DNA of 64,000 nt from Desulfobulbaceae bacterium. GTDB taxonomy: Bacteria > Desulfobacterota > Desulfobulbia > Desulfobulbales > Desulfobulbaceae. Within the stretch, counting starts at the first letter, position 1; each line of letters opens with the position of its first letter. A program made the translations under genes and the position numbers. The stretch lies in contig JAABTP010000007.1 of NCBI GenBank assembly GCA_011389815.1, positions 1 through 64,000 of the forward strand, read 5' to 3'. This document shows positions 26,528 to 35,097 of the stretch, piece by piece. Below the pieces are notes generated by a model. It worked only from the letters and a program-made list of their open reading frames with translations. It did not search any database and was not told the DNA's origin.

Positions 26528-27001
26528 ATGGTCGGTCTCACCTCGGTGCTTTTTTATGTATATCCGGTCTCTGTCCTGACCTGTGAATACGTGGAACCGA
26601 ATCAAGTCAACTGCCGCCTGGAAGAGCGGGCCGTCGGCCTGATTCCGATACAGAAAACCTCTATCGTTGATCTTAAAAATGCCTCTGTGAGCAAGGAAAT
26701 CACCCAAGTACGGCGCTCCGGCAGAACGGAAAGATTGGTGAATGACAGGGTCGTGCTCCAGACCGACTCGGATGAGGTGCCCCTGAACAGCTTTGATGAA
26801 ACCGGCGGCTTTCTTGCCAGAAACACGGCGGATAAGATCAAGGACTTTCTCCGCTCTCAACCAGAAAAGCCCCTGCGGGTTTGGCAGGCCACCTGGCTGC
26901 CCCTGGGACTCAGCCTTTTTTTCTTCCCCATAGGCCTGCTCATGCTCTATGCAGCCCTGGATATTATGTTCTGCGGCGGGAAAAAAAAGAAGGTGAGATG
27001 A
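26528..27001 (+). CDS. Unknown membrane protein with two terminal membrane segments
   Basis: A protein of 157 residues as drawn. It has one hydrophobic segment at the N-terminus, an extracytoplasmic stretch of about 90 residues with two Cys (LTCEYVEPNQVNCRLEE), and a C-terminal membrane segment (about 120-148) ending in KKKKVR. The open frame continues upstream to about 26460 with a basic lead-in, so the real start may be earlier and non-ATG. The function is unknown. Confidence 0.6.
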   Translation: MVGLTSVLFYVYPVSVLTCEYVEPNQVNCRLEERAVGLIPIQKTSIVDLKNASVSKEITQVRRSGRTERLVNDRVVLQTDSDEVPLNSFDETGGFLARNTADKIKDFLRSQPEKPLRVWQATWLPLGLSLFFFPIGLLMLYAALDIMFCGGKKKKVR

Positions 27002-27042
27002 GCAGTTAAAAAATGATCCGAAGAATATAACATCAATATACT

Positions 27043-27600
27043 ATGGATAAACTCGTTGCTGTCTTAATAGGTTCCCCTGTTCATTCTCTGCTCATCGTGG
27101 CAGGACTCTTTTTTCTCCTGCTGGCTATTGTTTCCAAGCTGGGCAATGTAATCACCGTCCCACCGAAGCGGCAAAAAATCGCAGTCGTTATCGGTGCGAT
27201 CCTACTGTTGCTGGGTCTTTCCCTCCATTTGAAAGGCTTTTTTTTGTCCCCTCCCTCCTCTCCCAAAGACGTTGTTGTTGATTATCTTACTTATTTGAAC
27301 AAAGAGCAGTTTGCCGAGGCTAAAAAACTGCATCCTGCCATGAATATCAAGGCCACAGCCAGATGGATGAAGGCGGAAAACCGACCGGAGCAGCCGATCA
27401 CCTCGATTAACCTTGTTGAGTTCCTTGCTGAAGATATTTCAGAGACAAGTGCTTCCCTGACCGTGAAGATGAGATATTGCAGAGAAGACGGAAGCGGCAC
27501 AGATGAAGAAAAGGTTATTTTTCTAAAAATGGTGGATCGTCATTGGATCATTCAGAATGAAAATCATCCGCGGTCGGTTAAGATGATCAGATGCTTTTGA
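27043..27600 (+). CDS. Unknown membrane protein with DUF4878/NTF2-like outer domain
   Basis: A 185-residue protein. Two hydrophobic segments (about 12-33 and 44-68) are followed by a domain starting PKDVVVDYLTYLNKEQFAEA and ending in HWIIQNENHP, the pattern of small cone-shaped DUF4878/SnoaL-like domains. The family link is tentative. It follows the previous unknown gene by about 40 bases on the same strand. Confidence 0.6.
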   Translation: MDKLVAVLIGSPVHSLLIVAGLFFLLLAIVSKLGNVITVPPKRQKIAVVIGAILLLLGLSLHLKGFFLSPPSSPKDVVVDYLTYLNKEQFAEAKKLHPAMNIKATARWMKAENRPEQPITSINLVEFLAEDISETSASLTVKMRYCREDGSGTDEEKVIFLKMVDRHWIIQNENHPRSVKMIRCF

Positions 27601-27718
27601 TTAGATCAGCAGTATTTTTTTTATACGCAACAGGGGTACAGACTGACTGAAGAGCCTTTACTATCTGACCGGCACGCCAGCGGCTGAACAAAGCCGACTT
27701 TTGTTTGAAGAGAATGAA

Positions 27719-28354
27719 ATGCACAAGAGAGACTATAAAAAAGAACTGAAGCATCTCTATAAACCGTCTGCCAAGAAGGTCGTTCTGGTTGATGTCCCGG
27801 AAATGAACTTTCTTATGATCGATGGTCAAGGTGACCCCAACAGCTCGCCGGCATTTCAGGAGGCTGTTGCTGCCTTATATCCTCTTGCCTATACCTTGAA
27901 ATTTATGATCAAAAAAAGAGAGATAGGCATTGATTACGGCGTAATGCCTTTGGAAGGGTTGTGGTGGGCAGATGATATGGCTGCATTCAGCGTGGACAAG
28001 AAAGAATATTGGTTCTGGACGCTCATGATCATGCAACCGGAATATATAACCGAGGACATGGTGGATACAGCCAAAGAAGAAGTGGCCCGAAAAAAGAATC
28101 CCTCTGCTCTTTCCCAGGTACGCTTTGCCTTATTTGAGGAAGGGAGGGCTGCTCAGACCCTGCATGTCGGCCCGTTTTCAGAAGAAGGCCCGACCGTGGC
28201 AAAGGTTCACAGCTTTATTGAGGAAGCCGGAGAGCAACGAATCGGCAAGCATCATGAAATTTATCTCAGCGATATCCGCAAAGCTGCCCCTGCAAACTGG
28301 AAAACTGTGATCCGGCAGCCTTGCTGCAAGGCATCCTCAGTAGCACAGATCTGA
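27719..28354 (+). CDS. GyrI-like small-molecule-binding domain protein
   Basis: A protein of about 211 residues from the ATG at 27719; an upstream TTG is the alternative. It has the GyrI-like layout seen in stand-alone proteins: DYKKELKHLYKPSAKKVVLV at the start, MNFLMIDGQGDPN, then EGLWWADD and a C-terminal LHVGPFSEEGPTVAKVHSF. Such proteins bind hydrophobic or cationic small molecules, sometimes hydrolysing cyclopropanoids. No regulator domain is attached. Confidence 0.85.
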   Translation: MHKRDYKKELKHLYKPSAKKVVLVDVPEMNFLMIDGQGDPNSSPAFQEAVAALYPLAYTLKFMIKKREIGIDYGVMPLEGLWWADDMAAFSVDKKEYWFWTLMIMQPEYITEDMVDTAKEEVARKKNPSALSQVRFALFEEGRAAQTLHVGPFSEEGPTVAKVHSFIEEAGEQRIGKHHEIYLSDIRKAAPANWKTVIRQPCCKASSVAQI

Positions 28355-28517
28355 TTTAGTACAACAAAATCAAATTCTTGTCTAGGAACGAGGATAAAGC
28401 GGTTTCCCCCTGAATGCATGACCTTATCCCGCTGAATTGACGTGATGACAACTTGATGTTACAATATCCCTAATTTCAAAAATTGTAGCCTTGTTCGTCC
28501 TTAACTCTGGAGATAAA

Positions 28518-28757
28518 ATGACACAAATGACAGTCCACAAAGAAAAAATTCATGAAATTCTGCTGCGTTTTTTAAACGACCTCCAGGGGGATGAAATTCA
28601 TCTGGAATTTGACGAAAAACACTTCCTGGTTCAACCTGTTCAGGAAAAAACGGTTTTGGATATGTTAGCAGAACAGGCGGAGGATCTGGGGCCGGAGGAT
28701 CTGTCGCTAAATACAGATCATTATCTTTACGGGCTACCCAAGAGGCCGGAGAAGTGA
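28518..28757 (+). CDS. Antitoxin of a PIN toxin pair
   Basis: A 79-residue acidic protein. The ATG at 28518 has GGAG upstream; an earlier in-frame start is less likely. It overlaps the PIN gene by four bases (GTGA), the usual coupling in VapBC-type modules. There is no clear DNA-binding motif, so the family is unnamed; its role is inferred from context. Confidence 0.7.
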   Translation: MTQMTVHKEKIHEILLRFLNDLQGDEIHLEFDEKHFLVQPVQEKTVLDMLAEQAEDLGPEDLSLNTDHYLYGLPKRPEK

Positions 28758-29161
28758 ATTATTTTCTTAACACTTCCTACCTGGTTGCCATTACCCACAA
28801 AAGAGATCAATATCATAAACAAGCCGTAGATCTCAGCAAAACATTAAAAAAACCTGTTCGTCTTGTCACAACTTCCGCTGTTCTCATGGAATTCGGCAAC
28901 ATGCTGTCTTCAGTTCATCTTCGCGATAAAGCCTTCAGATATATTCAGCTTCTCCAAAATGACCGACATACTGCAATAGTCCCTGTTTCCCAAGAACTGT
29001 TTGAATCCGCTCTGGCAATGTTCGGAAAATATCAGGACAAAGATTGGGGACTGGTGGATTGTATGTCATTTATTGTGATGAAAGAAAAGAGCATCACTTA
29101 TGCTTTGACTTCGGATGAACATTTTGAACAGGCAGGGTTTGTGACTTTGCTTAACTTATAA
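28754..29161 (+). CDS. PIN domain protein with altered active site
   Basis: A 135-residue VapC-like protein starting with GTG. The fold is clear: an N-terminal strand FLNTSYLVAITHKRDQYH, Glu46 in VLMEFGNML, Asp97 and Asp102 in KDWGLVDCMSF, and Asp121 in LTSDEHF. The first catalytic Asp of PIN nucleases, which should be residue 6, is Asn (codon AAC). The enzyme may therefore be weak or inactive. It is co-transcribed with its antitoxin. Confidence 0.88.
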   Translation: MNYFLNTSYLVAITHKRDQYHKQAVDLSKTLKKPVRLVTTSAVLMEFGNMLSSVHLRDKAFRYIQLLQNDRHTAIVPVSQELFESALAMFGKYQDKDWGLVDCMSFIVMKEKSITYALTSDEHFEQAGFVTLLNL

Positions 29162-29204
29162 TAAGTTATTATTACATATCCTCAGTTATCTCAAAAGATA
29201 CAAG

Positions 29205-30392
29205 GTGCAGAAACCAAGCAAAAATCCCGGAGAAAGCTTCAAGCGCTTGCGCAAAGGAGCGCAGCAGCTTTTGACCTCCCCGAAAAAAAGGCTGAGCAAG
29301 AGAAAGGGCCGCTCCAAAGACTCCCTGACCAATCCCTCAGAAAAAACCGGACTGCCTCCTGGTTCCCTGATCCATGTAGGTGATTTCTGCCAGCTGGAAA
29401 CCGCTATCCATTCTGTCACCTATAATAAAGAAACCGTTGACCAGCAACGCATTGGCTCGCCAAAAGAACTTGCCGGGTTTGACGACAGTGAGAGCGTGGC
29501 CTGGATTACTGTGGAAGGGCTTTCTGATGTTGATCTTATAGAAGAAATAGGGATTATGGCAGGCATTCACCCGCTTGTTATCGAAGACATCCTCACCACC
29601 CACCAGCGCCCCAAGTTTGAGGTCTACGACTCCTACCTCTTTATTGTCTCCAGTAACCTCACGGGAATACAGAATGAAGAAAAGCAGGAGATGGTGGTCG
29701 AGCATGAACAGATCAGTCTGCTTATTCTTGCCAATGCGGTATTTGTTTTTCGGGAAAGGACAGATGATCTCTTTCAGCCGCTGATTCGGCGGATCAAGAC
29801 CCGGAGAGGGAAAATACGGAGCATGGGTTCAGATTACCTGGCCTATGCCTTGATCGACATCCTGGTTGACCAGCTCTTCCATCTGACTGACACGATGGAT
29901 GATACCATCACCCTGCTGGAAGACCGGCTCCTTTTTTCCGAGCCCACCAAGGATATGCCAATAACCATTCAGCAGCTCAAGCGAGAAGCGATCTTTATTA
30001 AAAAGCATGTTGTACCGATCAAAGAACTCACTGGTGCTATCCTGCGCAGTGACTCACCGCTGATTCACGAACGGACCAATATCTATTTCCGGGATGTCTC
30101 TGATCATGCCTTGCGCCTCAGCGAAGCAGTAGAGTCCTACCGGGAGCTGCTGGCAGGTCTGTCCTCGCTCTATATCTCCGGCCTCAGCAATAGAATGAAC
30201 GAGGTCATGAAAGTGCTTACCCTCTTTGCTTCGGTGTTTATCCCCCTCACCTTTTTAGCAGGGATCTACGGCATGAATTTCGAGTACATGCCTGAGCTGC
30301 ACTGGAAATGGGCCTATCCGATCCTGTGGCTTTTCTTTTTGATTATCCCGGCAGGCTTGTTTTGGTATTTTCGCAAGAAGAAATGGTTATGA
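29205..30392 (+). CDS. corA: CorA family magnesium/cobalt channel
   Basis: A 395-residue protein with the CorA layout: a large cytoplasmic N-terminal funnel, a long stalk helix, then two C-terminal membrane segments. The selectivity motif YGMNFEYMPE lies between the segments at about residue 360. It should carry Mg2+ into the cell as a pentamer. The GTG start at 29205 is weakly supported; the first 45 residues are basic and variable. It converges with the Uma2 gene, ten bases apart. Confidence 0.93.
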   Translation: MQKPSKNPGESFKRLRKGAQQLLTSPKKRLSKRKGRSKDSLTNPSEKTGLPPGSLIHVGDFCQLETAIHSVTYNKETVDQQRIGSPKELAGFDDSESVAWITVEGLSDVDLIEEIGIMAGIHPLVIEDILTTHQRPKFEVYDSYLFIVSSNLTGIQNEEKQEMVVEHEQISLLILANAVFVFRERTDDLFQPLIRRIKTRRGKIRSMGSDYLAYALIDILVDQLFHLTDTMDDTITLLEDRLLFSEPTKDMPITIQQLKREAIFIKKHVVPIKELTGAILRSDSPLIHERTNIYFRDVSDHALRLSEAVESYRELLAGLSSLYISGLSNRMNEVMKVLTLFASVFIPLTFLAGIYGMNFEYMPELHWKWAYPILWLFFLIIPAGLFWYFRKKKWL

Positions 30393-30402
30393 GGAGACCT
30401 TC

Positions 30403-30936
30403 TCAGCCCTGCCAGATCTCATCCAATGCAAGCCTAATGGCGCAATGTTGCACCTGAAAATCAAAAACCTGCTCTTTCTTTCCTCTGACCTGCTGATACT
30501 CGCCTTTGACGAGCTGATAGATGACCACCTTTTGCTCCTGCGGATACACCAGGATGTAGGTTTTCACCCCGTTTTCCTGGTATAAAACCCGCTTTATCTG
30601 CTCATCCCGTTTTACTGTGGACGGCGAAACAACCTCAATGATCAGCTCCGGCGTCTCAATCAGCCGCTCTCCTTCCACATCACAGACAAGCACAATATCC
30701 GGCCGGACAATAATATCCTCAGCACAATGCCAGTCCACCTCACTCAGCACCTCGCATAATGGACATTCCTTCAACTGTACATCCAGCAGGACAAGGAGCC
30801 GCTTCGCCAACCGCTGCTGGGTAATGGAAGGAGACGGCGACATGGCATAAGGGGCACCGTATATTAATTCCCAGTCACCCTCCCAATGGACATAGTCCTC
30901 GACTGTATAATGCTCTAAATAGGCTGTGTTCGGCAT
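30403..30936 (-). CDS. Uma2 family (DUF820) putative endonuclease
   Basis: A 177-residue protein from the ATG at 30936, which follows GGAG. The PD-(D/E)XK-like core is visible as RPDIVLVCD and ELIIEVVSPST, with an N-terminal WELIYG typical of the family. Uma2 proteins are abundant in cyanobacteria and other multicellular bacteria, often in many copies; their role is not settled. Confidence 0.88.
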   Translation of the reverse strand: MPNTAYLEHYTVEDYVHWEGDWELIYGAPYAMSPSPSITQQRLAKRLLVLLDVQLKECPLCEVLSEVDWHCAEDIIVRPDIVLVCDVEGERLIETPELIIEVVSPSTVKRDEQIKRVLYQENGVKTYILVYPQEQKVVIYQLVKGEYQQVRGKKEQVFDFQVQHCAIRLALDEIWQG

Positions 30937-31251
30937 AAAAACTCCGGTTTTTAGAAATATCACTCAACAGCAACATCTTCATCAAATCTACACCTAACAT
31001 ATCTACATCTACTATAGGCAGCAACAACATATTTCTCAAGAAATCTTGAAAAACAGGGTCATAAAAAACATCCACAGTCCTTCCTAACCCATCCTTAATA
31101 CTGTTTAACCGATTATTATTCTCCCCTTAATCTCCTCTGAATATTTTTCGCTTTAATTAGCGGATTATTCAACAGCTTGTTTGTGAAAAAACACGCAACA
31201 TAATAAGCAGTCCGATCCGGACAAGATGAACAGGAAATGCAAGGAGATAAC
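30937..31251. other. Intergenic region upstream of the PstS-OmpA gene
   Basis: A gap of about 315 bases between divergent genes. A weak promoter-like pair (TTGTTT, then CATAAT after 16 bases, about 31179-31206) precedes the ribosome-binding site. I see no repeat or RNA gene. Confidence 0.35.
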
Positions 31252-32628
31252 ATGAAGAAGACCAGAAGAAATACAAAGTATCAGGGATGGATTGCCATCA
31301 CAGCTCTGATATTTTTCATGGCAACGCTTGGTAGCCAGCAGGCTTTTGCTCAAACCTCAAAAACAATCCTGCGCCTGCACGGTTCTAACACCATAGGGGC
31401 TAAGTTAGCACCTGATCTGGCAGAGGCGTTTCTCAAAAAAATAGGAGCTGATACTGTCCGCAGAAAAGAGATCATACCAAGTGTTGAAGTAAATGTGGAG
31501 GGTGTCTTCAATGCGCAAAACATTATACAGGTTATTGAAATAAAGGCACATGGTTCTTCAACAGGTTTTAAGGGGTTACAGGAAGGAAAATGCGATATTG
31601 CCATGGCCTCACGAAGGGTGAAAGACAAAGAAGTTGCAGCACTTTCATCGCTTGGTGATATGAAGAGCGTTGCCAGTGAGCATGTCCTGGCCCTGGATGG
31701 TGTGGCCATAATTGTTAATACAGCCAATATCCTGCGCTCACGGATGACCTCGGAAACCCTTGGCAAGATATTTACCGGCGAAATTAATAACTGGTCACAG
31801 GTTGGTGGCAAAGACGCTCCTATAAAAGTTCATGCCCGTGATGAAAACTCCGGCACCCATGACACCTTTAAGAGCCTCATCCTGGGTAAAAAAAATAAAC
31901 TCGTTGCATCAGCACAACGCTGGGAGTCCAATGAAGATCTTTCTGATGCAGTCAATACGGATATCAACGCCATTGGCTACTGCGGACTTCCCTATGTAAA
32001 ATTCAACAAGGTACTCAGTGTATCAGACGGAGGCACAGCCATCAAACCCACAGTATTCACTGTTGCCACTGAGGATTACCCGGTGAGCCGACGACTGTAC
32101 CTCTATACCCCGGCCCTGCCAGACAACCCCTATACACAACAATTTATTGCCTTTGCCCTGGGAGAAGAAGGACAAAAATATGTTCGGAAAAACCGCTTTG
32201 TTGATCTGACAATTACTGCCAAGCAACATAAGGTTGAGATTTCCGGCATGAATCATAACTTCCAGAAGCTCTATAAATATCTCAATACCGTGCGCAATGC
32301 CAGGAAACTGTCTGCAAGCTTTCGCTTTCAAGGAGAAAGTATGAAGCTGGACAACAGAGGCTTGCGTGACCTGAACAGGTTAATGAACTTCTTGGCAGAG
32401 AATCAGGCTGGAGAAACTATCCTTGTTGGTTTTTCAGACAGCAAAGGACCATACGAAGAAAACTACAGGAAATCATGTCGGCGGGCAGAAGCTGTAAAGG
32501 AAGAATTCGAGGCTATGGGGCTTCCTGTACGTGATGTGCTCTGCGTGGGTGAAGAACTTCCCATTGCCTCCAACAAGACAGAAGTTGGTCGGGAGAAAAA
32601 CCGCAGGGTTGAGGTCTGGATCAAGTAA
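31252..32628 (+). CDS. PstS-like substrate-binding protein with C-terminal OmpA domain
   Basis: A 458-residue exported protein; ATG 31252 has AAGGAG upstream. A signal peptide ends near QQAFAQ. Residues 35-310 are a phosphate-binding-like periplasmic domain (LRLHGSNTIGAKLAPDLAEA, then EINNWSQVGGKDAPI and HARDENSGTHDTFK). Residues 330-458 are an OmpA peptidoglycan-binding domain (GFSDSKGPYEENYRKSCRRA, ending REKNRRVEVWIK). The protein should bind an anion while tethered to the wall. No transporter genes are adjacent, so it may be a sensor or store. A 13-base tandem duplication covers its stop codon. Confidence 0.9.
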   Translation: MKKTRRNTKYQGWIAITALIFFMATLGSQQAFAQTSKTILRLHGSNTIGAKLAPDLAEAFLKKIGADTVRRKEIIPSVEVNVEGVFNAQNIIQVIEIKAHGSSTGFKGLQEGKCDIAMASRRVKDKEVAALSSLGDMKSVASEHVLALDGVAIIVNTANILRSRMTSETLGKIFTGEINNWSQVGGKDAPIKVHARDENSGTHDTFKSLILGKKNKLVASAQRWESNEDLSDAVNTDINAIGYCGLPYVKFNKVLSVSDGGTAIKPTVFTVATEDYPVSRRLYLYTPALPDNPYTQQFIAFALGEEGQKYVRKNRFVDLTITAKQHKVEISGMNHNFQKLYKYLNTVRNARKLSASFRFQGESMKLDNRGLRDLNRLMNFLAENQAGETILVGFSDSKGPYEENYRKSCRRAEAVKEEFEAMGLPVRDVLCVGEELPIASNKTEVGREKNRRVEVWIK

Positions 32629-32643
32629 CCGGATCAAGTAACC
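32618..32643. repeat. 13-bp tandem duplication across a stop codon
   Basis: The 13-base sequence GGATCAAGTAACC occurs twice in a row; the first copy contains the last codons and stop of the PstS-OmpA gene. It looks like a recent slippage event. Confidence 0.8.
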
Positions 32644-32666
32644 ATAAGATCTGGTAACTGCAAGTA

Positions 32667-32705
32667 AAGGCTCGCTCCTGACCTTACTGGGAGTGAGCTT
32701 CTGCT
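32667..32705 (+). terminator. Hairpin after the PstS-OmpA gene
   Basis: GCTCGCTCC and GGAGTGAGC form a nine-pair stem with one G-U pair around an 11-base loop. It is followed by TTCTGCTCC, only moderately T-rich. Its position 40 bases after the stop suits a terminator. Confidence 0.6.
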
Positions 32706-32793
32706 CCAGGGGAAATTAACCGATTCCTCATCAATTGCTGAACAGTTACTCACATTCCTTCATTATCATCAGAACAAAACAGGAGAAAATATT

Positions 32794-33138
32794 ATGGGAG
32801 TCATCATGACACAGGCAAAAATAAATTGCTGGGAATTCAAGCAATGCGGAAAAGAACCTGGTGGAAAAAACGCTGCTGAAGGGGTCTGCCCGGTTGCTGT
32901 TGAGCAGGGAGCAGATGGTGTGCATTCTGGGATGAATGCAGGGCGCTGCTGCTGGGTTATACCAAATAATCTTTGCCACGACGATATGCCCCAGAAAAAT
33001 ATCAGAGAACAAAACACGCTCTGCCTGCAATGCGATTTTTATCATATGGTCAGGACAGATGAAATCCCAGCTTTTAAAGTAACAGGGGTTGTCCTGAGTG
33101 AAATTAAACGCAATAAGGCTGCTTTATCCCATGCCTAA
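32794..33138 (+). CDS. Two-CW domain protein
   Basis: A 114-residue Cys-rich protein. It begins INCWEFKQCGKEPGGK, continues GVCPVAVEQG and GRCCWVI, and ends with LCLQCDFYHMV. This is the two-CW domain, found near sensors and chemotaxis-like proteins of delta-type proteobacteria, and likely to bind metal through its Cys. The precise role is unknown. AGGAG precedes the start, though an internal ATG five codons in is possible. A 27-residue membrane peptide gene follows. Confidence 0.85.
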   Translation: MGVIMTQAKINCWEFKQCGKEPGGKNAAEGVCPVAVEQGADGVHSGMNAGRCCWVIPNNLCHDDMPQKNIREQNTLCLQCDFYHMVRTDEIPAFKVTGVVLSEIKRNKAALSHA

Positions 33139-33159
33139 CTGCTTCTCCAAAAGAGGAAT

Positions 33160-33243
33160 ATGATGAAAACACTGTTTCATCGACTCGTTTTTCTTATTGC
33201 AGGCCTGCTCCTGTTGGCCCTTTTTCACTTCATCACCCTCTAA
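33160..33243 (+). CDS. 27-residue single-span membrane peptide
   Basis: A short frame with two ATG codons in a row after AGAGGA, encoding MMKTLFHRL followed by a single hydrophobic segment and a TAA. It lies 21 bases after the two-CW gene and 18 before the next gene. The good ribosome-binding site and a hydrophobic span after a basic start support a real small protein. Confidence 0.55.
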   Translation: MMKTLFHRLVFLIAGLLLLALFHFITL

Positions 33244-33261
33244 CCAAGCTCAGTAGAAACA

Positions 33262-33567
33262 ATGCAAACACAAGAAGAAAAGATCCTCCTTTCAGTATTA
33301 GATAACCTCCATGTACGGCACGAATCTATCCTTATGGAGAATGCTGCCGAATATACTCCCATACTGGAGTCTATCATTGATGGGATACTCAGCGGAATAG
33401 CAAGCCAGGAAAATCCCAGGGAGAGAGAAAAACAACGCAGGCAACTGTATAAACACGCACGGGAATTCCTGCTTGATCTCTGTTTACGCAACAGGGATTA
33501 TGAAGAAGAGGCGGAACAGTTTATTGAAGATGGCACTGTCTGGATTGATTGCAGCACAATGTCGTAA
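33262..33567 (+). CDS. Unknown small soluble protein
   Basis: A 101-residue acidic helical protein without membrane segments. It includes the basic stretch REREKQRRQLYKHAR and an acidic C-terminus. No family is recognised. It follows the two-CW and small membrane peptide genes on the same strand. Confidence 0.6.
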   Translation: MQTQEEKILLSVLDNLHVRHESILMENAAEYTPILESIIDGILSGIASQENPREREKQRRQLYKHAREFLLDLCLRNRDYEEEAEQFIEDGTVWIDCSTMS

Positions 33568-33618
33568 TTTACTTATCCCTATCCTTGGAGTTGGCTCAAT
33601 ACTCTGCATAATAAAAGA

Positions 33619-33652
33619 CCCCGCCCCCTAAAGCCCTAAATAAGGGGGTGGG
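33619..33652 (-). terminator. Terminator of the flavodoxin-type reductase gene
   Basis: CCCCGCCCCCT and AGGGGGTGGG form a G+C-rich stem. On the minus strand it is followed by TCTTTTATTAT. It lies 30 bases after the reductase stop and may also serve the gene on the plus strand. Confidence 0.7.
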
Positions 33653-33681
33653 ATTCATTAAAAAACTATCTTTCCTGCCTG

Positions 33682-34296
33682 CTACTCATGCGCCCCGCCC
33701 TTTTTGGGATAACTTGCCAAGGCTGGTTGAATGGCCTTGCCCAGCCAGCTGATTGCCCGCCCAAGCTGACGCATATTCGCCATTCCCTCAGCATCATCGG
33801 TGACCTCTTCCCGGCGCAGGCCAAATCCCATATTCCAATAGGTTGAACCTGGCACAATCATCTGGGACATCTGATACATGTGGTTAATGGTATCAAAGGT
33901 ATGGGTCGCTCCACCCCTGCGGACTGCAACCACGGCTGCACCGATCTTCCCGGCAAAGGCATGGTTATTGGCAAAGGCAACATACCCTGCCCGTTCAATA
34001 AGGGCCTTCAGGTCAGCCCCAACAGCTGCAAAATAGACTGGTGAACCCAGAATCATGGCATCAGCCTTGAGCATCTTGGCGTAGATCTCGTTAAAGGCAT
34101 CCTTAATCTGAGAGCATTGGTTATTCTTTTCTTTAAAACAGGCACTACAGGCCAGGCAACCACGGATATCGGTTCCTCCGACTTTGATCAACTCTGTTTC
34201 CCAACCTTCGTTACCAAGCTCTCCCAGAACCTCTTTTAATAAGGTTTCTGTATTGCCTCCCTTTCTCGGACTTCCGTTGACTGCCAGTGCGTACAT
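33682..34296 (-). CDS. NADPH-dependent FMN reductase / flavodoxin-fold protein
   Basis: A 204-residue protein from the ATG at 34296, which follows GGGGGAAGG. The N-terminal FMN phosphate loop NGSPRKGGNTETLL is diagnostic. GSPVYFAAVGADLKALIER forms the second flavin loop. Four Cys near residues 50-65 (CLACSACFKEKNNQC) resemble iron-sulfur flavoproteins of anaerobes, so an Fe-S cluster is possible. The likely role is electron transfer or quinone/oxygen detoxification. Confidence 0.9.
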   Translation of the reverse strand: MYALAVNGSPRKGGNTETLLKEVLGELGNEGWETELIKVGGTDIRGCLACSACFKEKNNQCSQIKDAFNEIYAKMLKADAMILGSPVYFAAVGADLKALIERAGYVAFANNHAFAGKIGAAVVAVRRGGATHTFDTINHMYQMSQMIVPGSTYWNMGFGLRREEVTDDAEGMANMRQLGRAISWLGKAIQPALASYPKKGGAHE

Positions 34297-34440
34297 ACCT
34301 TCCCCCAATAGATTTGCTTAGAATGTGCTTAGAATAACATCAAATGACCTTCAGTCCTTGCCAGCCAGTTGTCAAAGCGAACCAAAGCAAACAGCTGGCT
34401 TCATCAGACTAAAATGCCAACAGGTACCTTGCAATAAAAA

Positions 34441-34474
34441 AAGGCCATACAGTACAATATTACTGTATGGCCTT
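34441..34474 (-). terminator. Intrinsic terminator of the initiator tRNA gene
   Basis: A perfect 14-bp stem, AAGGCCATACAGTA with TACTGTATGGCCTT, encloses a six-base loop. On the minus strand it runs into a string of T residues. It begins 13 bases after the tRNA 3' end. Confidence 0.9.
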
Positions 34475-34486
34475 GAAATGTCTTTG

Positions 34487-34563
<77 letters not shown>

Positions 34564-34641
34564 ACACTTGATGACCACTATACATGAGTATGAGAATCCC
34601 GTCAATAGCTTTTTTCTCTCTATCATTCTTTTATACACAAA

Positions 34642-35097
34642 CTATGAGACCTGCTGCCATATCCCCTGCATAGCTTCCTGAATATTTACTGGAAAAGGTG
34701 TCAACTTGCCCTGGCGATTAATGCAGGCAAGCTGGGTAAACCCCTTGACCAGAAGTCGCTCCTGGCCCTGCCCTTCTTCCCAGCGGCTGATCCTGTAATG
34801 AAAACGGCAGGAGACATGCTTCAGCTCCGCAAGGGAGGTGGCAATGGTGACCAGATCATCATATCTGGCCGGGGCCTTGTAGCGGAGGTAGCTTTCTGTC
34901 ACCGGAAGAATAAGCCCCTGCTTTTCCATCTCGCTGTAGGGGATGGCCCAGCTACGCAGCATCTCTGTGCGACCTATTTCCATCAAGCGGAGATAGTTAG
35001 CATGATACATAATCCCACCAGAGTCAGTATCACCGTAGATAACCCGGTACTGGGTCCGAAAGATCGGGTCTGTCATCTTCATATTCAGGTCAGCCAT
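34642..35097 (-). CDS. Hotdog-fold acyl-CoA thioesterase (YbgC/FadM type)
   Basis: A 151-residue protein. The ATG at 35097 has GGAG at a good distance; an ATG four codons upstream sits too close to its AGAGG. The 4HBT motif YGDTDSGGIMYHANYLRLME contains the conserved Asp. It should hydrolyse short or aromatic acyl-CoA. It overlaps the end of the apgM gene by eight bases, so the two are co-transcribed. Confidence 0.9.
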   Translation of the reverse strand: MADLNMKMTDPIFRTQYRVIYGDTDSGGIMYHANYLRLMEIGRTEMLRSWAIPYSEMEKQGLILPVTESYLRYKAPARYDDLVTIATSLAELKHVSCRFHYRISRWEEGQGQERLLVKGFTQLACINRQGKLTPFPVNIQEAMQGIWQQVS

